Shown here piece after piece: positions 49,950 through 57,060 of a stretch of DNA of 57,060 nucleotides (its first letter is position 1; each line of letters opens with the position of its first letter). The notes under the pieces were generated by a model. That model was not told where the DNA came from. It was given only the letters and a program-made list of their open reading frames with translations, and did not search any database. A program made the translations under genes and the position numbers. Source of the DNA: Candidatus Muiribacteriota bacterium (GTDB taxonomy: Bacteria; Muiribacteriota; DAOVTB01); contig DAOVTB010000007.1 of the NCBI GenBank assembly GCA_030633305.1, positions 1 to 57,060 of the forward strand, read 5' to 3'.

Positions 49950-50915
49950 TTATGGGTATTTTAATTGTCTGTCGAACTGAAGGTTCATTGCATGACCTTT
50001 ATCTTTGTTTCCGACAATCTCATTGTATCTCTTGAAATACTTACCAGCAGCAACTCTGTTTTGATTTGCGGCATAAAGAATGCCTAGATTATAATATGCT
50101 TCTTTTATATAAGGGTTACAGGAAATCGCTTTTTTGAAATATTCTACACTGATGTGATCTATTTTTATTTTTGCATATGCAAGTCCCATATTGAAATAAA
50201 TATATCCGTTATCTGGCATTATTTTTTCAGCTTTAGCCAAAAGAATAATAGACTTCTGGAAATTTTCCTTGAGAAAAGACTGATATGAACTATTCATGAT
50301 ATTTTTAACTTTTCTATATTCCTGAGACATGTTTTTGTAATAACTATAGAACCATCTAATTTTCTTGACAAAATTTCGAGTTTCCTTAAATGGTGGAATA
50401 GCACCAAGCTTTTGAACAATTGTAGGTCCTGCATTATAGGATGCAATTGCTAAAGTTGCATTTCCATTAAATCTTTTCTTCAAATACGCAATATATTTTA
50501 CGCCTATATCAATGTTAATACATGGATTATAAAGAAGATTTATCTTCCTGTTCGGAGCTTTATCAGGCATGAGCTGCATAAGACCTATGGCTCCTTTAGA
50601 GGAACATGCTTTATCATTAAAATCTGATTCAACCTTAATAAAAGCTTTTATCAGAAAAGGATCTACATCATATTTTGCAGCTGCGCGATTTATCTGTACT
50701 GAAAATTTTTCATTTTCATCAATCAAAAAATGTGTATCAAGGATTTTATTGATATCAAAATCAGCTAATAAACCTCTCTCATCCTTTGATTCACACTTTT
50801 CTGAATTACTTATCTTAAGGTACAAAAAACCATCTTCACCTTGAAAATAATCAACAGAGTATAGTTGCCCCAAGGTGAGAAGAAAAGTTAAAAAAATTAA
50901 TACGGTTTTTTTCAT
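49950..50915 (-). CDS. periplasmic lytic transglycosylase (SLT) with TPR repeats
   Basis: The 321-aa protein has a signal peptide (MKKTVLIFLTFLLTLGQLYS). Its Slt/goose-lysozyme-like domain (~70-190) contains YDVDPFLIKAFIKVESDFNDKACSSKGAIGLMQLMP (catalytic Glu in KVES), NIDIGVKYIAYLKKRF and ASYNAGPTIV. It cleaves peptidoglycan glycan strands. TPR units follow at ~215-300 (GYIYFNMGLAYAKIKIDHISVEYFKKAI, AYYNLGILYAA). The ATG overlaps the stop of the coiled-coil/GrpE-like gene (ATGA), so the two are translationally coupled. Confidence 0.92.
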   Translation of the reverse strand: MKKTVLIFLTFLLTLGQLYSVDYFQGEDGFLYLKISNSEKCESKDERGLLADFDINKILDTHFLIDENEKFSVQINRAAAKYDVDPFLIKAFIKVESDFNDKACSSKGAIGLMQLMPDKAPNRKINLLYNPCINIDIGVKYIAYLKKRFNGNATLAIASYNAGPTIVQKLGAIPPFKETRNFVKKIRWFYSYYKNMSQEYRKVKNIMNSSYQSFLKENFQKSIILLAKAEKIMPDNGYIYFNMGLAYAKIKIDHISVEYFKKAISCNPYIKEAYYNLGILYAANQNRVAAGKYFKRYNEIVGNKDKGHAMNLQFDRQLKYP

Positions 50916-52795
50916 AATTCTAAATCTTTAATGCTATTTAAAATAGTCAGTTTTGCACGAAGTCCTTTTAATTTGTTTTCATTTTTCACATCTGGGTTAA
51001 TATCATATACTTTCTGGAAGCATTCAAGCGATTTCTCAAAGTTTCCAAGTTTCTCGTATACATCACCTTTAAGCCTGATAGAGTTTTCATTATCAGAATC
51101 AATTTTTAATGATTCCTCAAGCCGCAAAAGAGCTCCAGAATAATCTCCACCATGAAAATAACTTCTGGCAATTTTATAAAAAATTAATGCAGCTTTTTCT
51201 AATTCTTCTTCTTCCCCAATTGACGTAAGTATCATATCAACTCGGGCACCACAACCTGAGCAAAACTTATCATCAGATTTTACAGGTTTTAAACAACTGC
51301 TGCATTCCACACTGTTTTTAACAATGGTTACTTTGGCCTTTTTCAATACCAAATCCCTGAATATATAACCTTGTCCAACTTCATTTAAAACAACACCTTC
51401 AGGAAATTTTTCGCTTCTCACCGAACCTGCAAGTTCATGAAAAGCAGGATTATATTCAACACCAACAGTTTCAACAACAGAAAACCCAAATTCCTTGAAA
51501 ATAACTGTTGCAAAGTCCTTATCCTTTTGGTCCCATTCTTTACTTCTTTTTTCATAAAACTCAATAACTGGTTTTAAATTATCAATTTGATTTGTAGAAA
51601 TCTCATATTCAGGTGAAGCCTCAACTGCTATTTTCAATTTTTCTTCAAGACTTTTATTTACCATTTCCAGATCATCTTTGAGTTTTAAAGCTACCGATAA
51701 CTCCTCAAAAAGTTTTGACTTATCGTCCTTATCATCAGAATTACTGGTGATTACTTTCATTTTATCAATTTGTAAACTCAAGTCTTCCTTTTCTTTCTGT
51801 AACCTCAAAATCAATTCTTTTTCACCAACAAGCTCTTTTTCAAGATCATTAAGCTTTAAAATCAATTCTTCGACTTCGTCAGACACTGTACTTTCAAGTT
51901 TTTCTACATCCGCAACCGAATCTTTTCCCTGTATCTGGTCTTCAACAGCCTGTTGAAGAATCGAATATTCTTCAGACAATTTTTTATTCTTTTCTCTTAA
52001 ACCTTCTAGTTCCAAACTTTTTTCTTCTAATTCTTTCACAATTGATGTACTACTGGCATCAACATCTGTTTTATTTTTAATTGATTCATTTAATTGATTC
52101 CCAGTGGTTTCCAATTCCTGTTTTAAACTTTCAAGTTCAAGTTGAGTTTCAGAGCGAATAGTATCAAGCTCAGTTTCCAGAGATTTTATCTGAACTTCGT
52201 ATTTGGAGATAATTTCTTCATCAGATGAATCATTTAAAGATGAACTTAATTCACTGTTTTCTTCTGAAAGCTCTTTTATCTTCCTGTCTCGATTTCCAAG
52301 TTCAACTTCCATCATTTCAATTCTGCTCTGAAGTTCTTTTGCATCCTCTTCTAAAGTATCCTTGAGTTCCTTAATAGAATCACTTCCACTCAACTGATTC
52401 TGCAATTCCATCAATTCATTTCCCTGCTGATTTATTTTAAATTCAAGTTTTTCAACTTTTTCAATAAATGCATTTATTTCATTATCTTTTTCAGCAAGCT
52501 GATTATTTAAAAATTCAATTTTTCTGATATCTTCTTCAACTGGGGAAGAGTTTTCTTCAAATTTTTCAATTACTCTGTTTAAATCTTCATTCTCTCTTTT
52601 AAGATTTTCAATCTGATTAAGAAGATCACTGTGGTCTTCATCATTTGATTCAATTGACATTCCATCTTTTAGTTTTTCAATATGCTTCTGAAGCATTTTT
52701 ATAAGTTTATCTTTCTGAACTATCTGCTGATTGAGTTTTTTATAAAATTCTGTGTTCAGATTTTGATTTATGTCATTTTCATTTTCTTCAAACAT
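50912..52795 (-). CDS. coiled-coil protein with GrpE-like head, zinc ribbon and TPRs
   Basis: The start is ATG 52795 (627 aa), AGGAG-spaced; the track's GTG lies 2 codons upstream. Residues ~15-400 are an almost unbroken acidic coiled coil. Residues ~415-500 (FGFSVVETVGVEYNPAFHELAGSVRSEKFPEGVVLNEVGQGYIFRDLVLKKAKVTIV) match the GrpE beta-head pattern (GxxFDPxxHEAV..PEGTVxxxxxxGYxxxDRVLRPAxVxV). A zinc ribbon (CSSCLKPVKSDDKFCSGCGARV) and TPRs (LLRLEESLKIDSDNENSIRLKGDVYEKLGNFEKSLECFQKVYDIN) follow. Possibly a DnaK nucleotide-exchange factor variant; this architecture is unfamiliar to me. Confidence 0.75.
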   Translation of the reverse strand: MFEENENDINQNLNTEFYKKLNQQIVQKDKLIKMLQKHIEKLKDGMSIESNDEDHSDLLNQIENLKRENEDLNRVIEKFEENSSPVEEDIRKIEFLNNQLAEKDNEINAFIEKVEKLEFKINQQGNELMELQNQLSGSDSIKELKDTLEEDAKELQSRIEMMEVELGNRDRKIKELSEENSELSSSLNDSSDEEIISKYEVQIKSLETELDTIRSETQLELESLKQELETTGNQLNESIKNKTDVDASSTSIVKELEEKSLELEGLREKNKKLSEEYSILQQAVEDQIQGKDSVADVEKLESTVSDEVEELILKLNDLEKELVGEKELILRLQKEKEDLSLQIDKMKVITSNSDDKDDKSKLFEELSVALKLKDDLEMVNKSLEEKLKIAVEASPEYEISTNQIDNLKPVIEFYEKRSKEWDQKDKDFATVIFKEFGFSVVETVGVEYNPAFHELAGSVRSEKFPEGVVLNEVGQGYIFRDLVLKKAKVTIVKNSVECSSCLKPVKSDDKFCSGCGARVDMILTSIGEEEELEKAALIFYKIARSYFHGGDYSGALLRLEESLKIDSDNENSIRLKGDVYEKLGNFEKSLECFQKVYDINPDVKNENKLKGLRAKLTILNSIKDLEL

Positions 52796-52894
52796 TGTCA
52801 CCTTTCTCCTGAATTTTAAATTTTTTGTAATTATAACATATTTTTGTCAACTTACATAATATATATTAATAGTAAATTTTAATTTATAAATTGA

Positions 52895-53608
52895 TTATTC
52901 GGAATAAAAATCGCCCAAAGATACATTATGATTGAATTTTAAATAACCTGAGAAAAAATTCGAAATTGTTTCAAATTGCCGATTGCTAATCACTAAAGAA
53001 GAAGCGGGGGTTTTCTCGATAAATTCAAGAATTTTGAAAAAATCTGATCCCAGTTTTACTTTAGATCCACTAAATTTCCGACTACAGTCAGAGCACAAAA
53101 ACATCATTTCAGAAACCACTCCATATTCAAGAAGTTCGTTCTTTCCACACTCGCTACACGAATAAATATCAGGGTAAAAACCAAAATATTTCAACAGTAT
53201 TATGAGTTTCTTTACAAATTCAATTTGATTTGTTACAGGCAAACTATGCATAATACTAAAAAGAGTTTGAATTTTCATCCCAGATGGCACTAATGCCCGA
53301 ATTACTTCAATAAAATATCCTGTTGAAAGATAACAGAAGGAATTTTTTATTAACTGAGTATTTGATTTCAATGTACAAAGCTGTGTAATCCTAGACAAAG
53401 TGTTCCGAAATTCTGAAAGTAATGCTGTATTTTCAGTTCCATCCAGTATAAGAAATTCGACCAAATCAAAAAACTGTAGAAATCCTTCTTTTTTTTTTCC
53501 ATCAGGTACTAAAAAACTGTTTATTCCATGATTTTCTGTCAACATGGTTACAATAAGATCCTTCTCTTTGTAATCCAGTTTCTCTAATATATACCCTTTG
53601 CAAATCAT
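52895..53608 (-). CDS. recO: DNA repair protein RecO
   Basis: The 237-aa protein has an N-terminal OB fold (MICKGYILEKLDYKEKDLIVTMLTENHGINSFLVPDGKKK), a helical middle, and a C-terminal zinc site (CSECGKNELL...FLCSDCSRK). RecO anneals SSB-coated ssDNA and works with RecR to load RecA. It overlaps the GT4 gene by 4 nt (ATGA). No recR or recF lies in the window. Confidence 0.9.
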   Translation of the reverse strand: MICKGYILEKLDYKEKDLIVTMLTENHGINSFLVPDGKKKEGFLQFFDLVEFLILDGTENTALLSEFRNTLSRITQLCTLKSNTQLIKNSFCYLSTGYFIEVIRALVPSGMKIQTLFSIMHSLPVTNQIEFVKKLIILLKYFGFYPDIYSCSECGKNELLEYGVVSEMMFLCSDCSRKFSGSKVKLGSDFFKILEFIEKTPASSLVISNRQFETISNFFSGYLKFNHNVSLGDFYSE

Positions 53609-54651
53609 GATGGCAACAATCCATAAACCTGTTTCAGACTTGAAGAAAAAACTGTTGGCCCAAACTTATTCCATGCACGCCATTTAGCAGAATCACGCAT
53701 TGCATTATACAATTCCTCGTTGTTATGTAATTGTATTATTTTATCTACTGCATCTGTACAATTACAACAATCAAAAAGTAATCCTGTTTTATCTTCCTCA
53801 ACAAGCTCCTCAAAAGCATCAATTCGTGGCAAAACTACCGGAATCCCATATTTCATTGCTTCAAGCACTGAGATTCCAAATGACTCTATTAATGAAAACT
53901 GAGTATAAACATCAATTTTTGAAAAGAATTCAGAAACATTAGAAACAACTCCTAAAAAATCAACGGTATCATCAATTCCAAATTCATGAATCAATTTAAG
54001 ATATTTCTTATCTTCACAACCGCCTACAATCCCTTTTACTTTTATCCCCTTTGCTTTTAACATTGCCAGAGTCTGCAGGAAAAAAGGAATCCCTTTTACT
54101 TCCAGATCCCTGACAAGTGTACCTATTACAAGCTGATTTTTTTCAAAATTTGTTTTTGGCTTTTTTTCATCCAATTTTAAATACATCTCTGGAGTACATG
54201 GATAAATCAGTTCAGATTCAAGACCTGTTATTTTTTTTGTTCTATTTTTCATAAAAATACTAGGTACAATAATTATTGTTTTTCTTAAATACTTTAAAAT
54301 CCATTCACTGCCAAAACCATTAATTGTAAAAAATGATTTAGAGAAAAAGTTTAACCAGCAAAACACGTCACCACATATCGCCATACTATAACTGAAGGAA
54401 TGATATACGACAGGTTTAAATCTAAGAATTAGACGCAATATATCAAAAAACATAAAAAATGGATTATTTCTGATAATTTCGATTTGCATATCATACTTTT
54501 TGAACATATCAGTACATTCCGAAGCACTATTTGTTATAACTATTGGTACCAGATTCATTTTTTTCAGTTCAAAAGCAGTAGCCAGAACCAGTCTTCCCGG
54601 TCCGTTAATATCAAGAGAAGATCTCAGGAGAAATATTTTATTTTGTAGCAT
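53605..54651 (-). CDS. GT4-family glycosyltransferase
   Basis: The 348-aa GT-B fold protein starts IFLLRSSLDINGPGRLVLATAFELKK (donor/acceptor Gly-rich loop). The C-terminal half has QLVIGTLVRDLEVKGIPFFLQTLAMLKAKG and the retaining-GT4 signature SLIESFGISVLEAMKYGIPVVLPRIDAFEELVEEDKTGLLFD (E-x7-E). It probably acts on a cell-surface glycan or lipid. It overlaps both DUF2062 (14 nt) and recO (4 nt), forming a tight operon. Confidence 0.9.
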   Translation of the reverse strand: MLQNKIFLLRSSLDINGPGRLVLATAFELKKMNLVPIVITNSASECTDMFKKYDMQIEIIRNNPFFMFFDILRLILRFKPVVYHSFSYSMAICGDVFCWLNFFSKSFFTINGFGSEWILKYLRKTIIIVPSIFMKNRTKKITGLESELIYPCTPEMYLKLDEKKPKTNFEKNQLVIGTLVRDLEVKGIPFFLQTLAMLKAKGIKVKGIVGGCEDKKYLKLIHEFGIDDTVDFLGVVSNVSEFFSKIDVYTQFSLIESFGISVLEAMKYGIPVVLPRIDAFEELVEEDKTGLLFDCCNCTDAVDKIIQLHNNEELYNAMRDSAKWRAWNKFGPTVFSSSLKQVYGLLPS

Positions 54652-55129
54652 GTTTTTTCAATCGTTTATTATGTATTTTTCGATAATAAACAACGAACTT
54701 AAAACTTCCAAAATAGATGATTGGAACACTAATAAATCCCAGGACAACGCAACCAAGTAATAACGGATAAAGTATATCCCCGCCAAGTTCTATGATCTTC
54801 CAGAACGTAGTACACTTGCTGATTGCCCATTCAACATCTGGATCCCCCAGCATCCATCTTCCAACCCTAAAATTGAAATAATAAAAAGGGATAAAAGTAA
54901 CTGGATTACTGATCCAAACTCCAATGGCCGAAGTTACTTTACTGGCTCTAAATAAAATGGCTAATGGAATTGCGACAATTGTCTGAAATCCCATTATGGG
55001 TAAAAATCCAACAAAAACACCAATAGCCAAGCCTAAAGCTATGTCATGTGGAGATGACCTTATTGCTATAATATTCTGGTATAGAAAATGCCGGAATCTT
55101 TTTATATATGAAACTATACTTTCTTTCAT
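54638..55129 (-). CDS. DUF2062 membrane protein
   Basis: The 163-aa protein has the DUF2062 core SSPHDIALGLAIGVFVGFLPIMGFQTIVAIPLAILFRASKVTSAIGVWISNPVTFIPFYYFNFRVGRWML (about residues 24-100), with three hydrophobic segments and a basic C-terminus. Members often occur beside glycosyltransferases, as here. Function unknown. It overlaps the GT4 gene, and the ribosome site is weak. Confidence 0.88.
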   Translation of the reverse strand: MKESIVSYIKRFRHFLYQNIIAIRSSPHDIALGLAIGVFVGFLPIMGFQTIVAIPLAILFRASKVTSAIGVWISNPVTFIPFYYFNFRVGRWMLGDPDVEWAISKCTTFWKIIELGGDILYPLLLGCVVLGFISVPIIYFGSFKFVVYYRKIHNKRLKKHATK

Positions 55130-55163
55130 CTTTTTTTAAACTTTATTATTTATTATTTATATC

Positions 55164-55189
55164 GGATAGGCACAGGGGCCTGTCCCTAC
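55164..55189 (-). repeat. GTAG-type REP palindrome
   Basis: GGATAGGCACAGGGGCCTGTCCCTAC: one change (C to T) from the copies at 22150, 22787 and 30369. Confidence 0.75.
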
Positions 55190-55219
55190 ATTGTTTTATA
55201 TTTCTTTTATTAACTATTT

Positions 55220-55343
55220 CCTGCGTCCTGAATGAGATGAAGGTTGGATTATTCAGTATTCGGGTAGACCGAGGCGCACTACTCGTGCGTTGAGGTCTGC
55301 ACGGATGCTTAATAATTCAAAATTCGCTCATTCAGGACGCAGG
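55220..55343 (-). repeat. structured 3'-end element, copy D (complete)
   Basis: Minus-strand sense, starting 3 nt after the priA stop: CCTGCGTCCTGAATGAG closes perfectly with CTCATTCAGGACGCAGG (17 bp). Inside are GAGCGAATTTTGAA, stem TTGAATTATT/AATAATCCAA, a third stem with wobble pairs, the apical stem CGCAC/GTGCG, and TCCAACCTTCATCTC. The apical stem differs at several positions from A-C, with pairing kept. Confidence 0.82.
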
Positions 55344-55346
55344 ATA

Positions 55347-57060
55347 TTATAGCACACTGGATGGGTCTATATCTATTATAATCTTAACACGGGAATGGTA
55401 CTTTGTCCCCCGCGCGACCTTATCAATTAAGCTTACAGCACTTTTTAATGAAATATCATTATGGGCTTTCAGAAGCATCTGCCATCTGTATCTACCCCTT
55501 ATTTTAGCAATTGGTGCCGGAATCGGACCAAGAATAATTACATCCACATTTTCTGCATCTTTTTTAAATTGATTTCCAAATTTTTCTAGAAAATTTACAA
55601 GATTGTCTTCATTATCCGAACTGAATACAATATTGGCTATTATGCTGAATGGTGGATAGAAAAGCTTTTCCCTATGTTTTATTTCAGATTCATAAAAATT
55701 CTGATAACTGTTTTTGACAAATGCCTGTAATGTATAATGTCCTGGGTTATAGGTCTGGACAATGACACAACCTGGTTTTTCACCTCTTCCAGCGCGCCCT
55801 CCGACCTGAGTAATCAATCCAAATGATCTTTCACATGAATGATAATCTGGAAGTGATATCAATGAATCATACGCAACTATACCAACGAGCGTTATATCTG
55901 GAATGTGTAGTCCTCTCGATACCATCTGAGTTCCAACAATAATATCAACTTCTTTATTCTTGATCATTGAATATGCTTTTTCGTGATGTTTCAAGGAATT
56001 TATACTGTCAGAATCTACTCGTAATATTCTTGCTGCTGGAAGAAACTTCCTGATTTGAAATTCAAGCTGTTCTGTGCCTAATCCAAAGTACTTTATCGCT
56101 CTACTTGAACAGGCCGGACATTTTTCCGGAACATTAACCTTGTAATCGCAATAATGACACTTTAATGTTTTATTTGATTGGTAATATTTAAGTGCAAGTT
56201 CACATTCCGGACATCGCATCTCATGACCACAGATTCGGCAGAACACGAAAGTTGAAAATGCACGTCTATTATGAAATATAATTGTCTGTTCGCCAGCTTC
56301 CAGGTTTTCTCGCATCCGCTTTAAAAGAAGTCGTGAAAAAATACTTCTGTTTCCACGTTTCAATTCCTGCCTCATATCAACAATAAAATTTTCAGGAAAA
56401 GCTCTTTTGGATACTCTATTATGAATCTTTGAGCTCTGGAGAATAGAATTTTCAGATGCATGAAAAGTTTCTATTGAAGGAGTAGCACTTCCCATAAGCA
56501 CCATACAATTTCCAGATAGCTCTGCTCGAAAATTGGCTACTTTTTTGGTCTCATAACGGGGATCTTCGCCTTGTTTATAAGAACTTTCTCCTTCTTCATC
56601 AACAATTATAAGACCCAGATTGGAAAATGGTGAAAAAACTGCACTTCTTGCTCCAATTGCTACTTTTGCAAGACCACTTTTAATCCTCAGCCATTCGCTG
56701 ATTCGTTCTTTTTTTGTCAATCTTGAATGATAGACAGCAACCAGATCACCATATCTTTCTTTCAAAATTCTTACTATCTGAGGAGTTAGTGAAATTTCAG
56801 GGACAAGATAAATCACATCTCTATTATTTTTCAACATACTGTCTATAACACGCAAATATATTTCTGTCTTTCCACTTCCAGTCACGCCATAAAGTAAAAA
56901 TGATTGAACACCTTTGCAGTCACCATCATCCTGAAGCATTGAAAAAATATTTTCAAGTGCTGAATTCTGTTCTTCTGTAAGTATAAGTTCCTCATCTCTT
57001 TTAATCTCTATTTTTTTATATGGAGTCTTAAACTTTTTAATCATTATTTCTTCTAAAACA
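55347..57060 (-). CDS. priA: primosomal replication-restart helicase PriA, N-terminus beyond window
   Basis: The frame is open to the right edge, and PriA is normally 730-830 aa. The track's ATG at 57044 would give 565 aa without the N-terminal 3'-end-binding domain, so this is a partial CDS, not a short protein. Helicase motifs: LLYGVTGSGKTEIYLRVI (Walker A), IIVDEEGESSYKQ (motif II; normally DEEH), LMGSATPS, the zinc-binding strand (CRICGHEMRCPECELALKYYQSNKTLKCHYCDYKVNVPEKCPACSS), GTQMVSRGLHIPD, and QVGGRAGRGEKPG. It reloads the replisome at stalled forks. Element D follows its stop. Confidence 0.95.
   Translation of the reverse strand, partial: VLEEIMIKKFKTPYKKIEIKRDEELILTEEQNSALENIFSMLQDDGDCKGVQSFLLYGVTGSGKTEIYLRVIDSMLKNNRDVIYLVPEISLTPQIVRILKERYGDLVAVYHSRLTKKERISEWLRIKSGLAKVAIGARSAVFSPFSNLGLIIVDEEGESSYKQGEDPRYETKKVANFRAELSGNCMVLMGSATPSIETFHASENSILQSSKIHNRVSKRAFPENFIVDMRQELKRGNRSIFSRLLLKRMRENLEAGEQTIIFHNRRAFSTFVFCRICGHEMRCPECELALKYYQSNKTLKCHYCDYKVNVPEKCPACSSRAIKYFGLGTEQLEFQIRKFLPAARILRVDSDSINSLKHHEKAYSMIKNKEVDIIVGTQMVSRGLHIPDITLVGIVAYDSLISLPDYHSCERSFGLITQVGGRAGRGEKPGCVIVQTYNPGHYTLQAFVKNSYQNFYESEIKHREKLFYPPFSIIANIVFSSDNEDNLVNFLEKFGNQFKKDAENVDVIILGPIPAPIAKIRGRYRWQMLLKAHNDISLKSAVSLIDKVARGTKYHSRVKIIIDIDPSSVL

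Overview
The window is AT-rich bacterial chromosome of Gram-negative type. Envelope evidence: a TolC/RND/adaptor tripartite exporter, TatC, a pseudopilin-like protein, a lytic transglycosylase and several Sec signal peptides. No rRNA, tRNA, CRISPR array, phage or intact transposase gene is visible. The mix (FecR-domain and beta-propeller exported proteins, a pilin-like C..C-H-G motif, HEAT/TPR/zinc-ribbon proteins, many dispersed repeats) would fit a deep-branching, poorly characterised lineage, but I cannot assign a phylum from sequence alone.

Layout. 1-6.4 kb: a metallo-beta-lactamase-fold hydrolase cut by the left edge, a Kv-type K+ channel with a zinc ribbon, gpmI, a FecR-domain exported protein and a second MBL-fold protein. 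6.4-12.7 kb: htpG, a DUF2089 regulator overlapping a YvlB/LiaX-like partner, a fused MsrB-MsrA, a RluA-family pseudouridine synthase whose usual N-terminal extension is a separate overlapping gene, and a SpoIIAA-like protein. 12.9-15.7 kb: an MFS exporter and pyrimidine salvage genes (udp, cdd). 15.7-20.3 kb: two paralogous small secreted proteins with near-identical promoters and terminators flank a GT-C membrane glycosyltransferase and a 53-aa gene missing from the ORF track; a membrane protein follows. 20.3-25.4 kb: a structured-repeat cluster, a CodA-like amidohydrolase with altered metal ligands, and the [2Fe-2S] and molybdopterin subunits of a xanthine-dehydrogenase-type hydroxylase. 25.4-29.7 kb: an SbcC/Rad50-like ATPase with a membrane hairpin where the zinc hook normally lies, behind an SbcD/Mre11-like protein whose catalytic motifs are all eroded. 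30.4-36.3 kb: tolC-adaptor-RND operon. 36.5-39.4 kb: pseudopilin, TPR protein and tatC. 39.5-45.6 kb: propeller, Cys/Lys-rich, HEAT-like and saccharopine-dehydrogenase-like genes. 45.9-57 kb: one long minus-strand run of tyrS, valS, a lytic transglycosylase, a coiled-coil/GrpE-like/zinc-ribbon/TPR protein, recO, a GT4 glycosyltransferase, DUF2062, and priA (cut by the right edge).

The most unusual feature is the non-coding DNA. At least four repeat families fill the gaps. (1) A ~105-130 nt structured element has conserved blocks and covarying stems; three full copies and two remnants begin at or within about 4 nt of the stop codons of unrelated genes, in sense orientation. (2) A ~60 nt GGGGTCA...TGACCCC hairpin family varies in both stems. 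(3) GTAG-type REP palindromes. (4) Roughly 9-nt-periodic arrays start directly after the stop codons of many genes, always in the same sense. The best candidates for undescribed biology are family 1 and the membrane SbcC-like / pseudo-SbcD pair.
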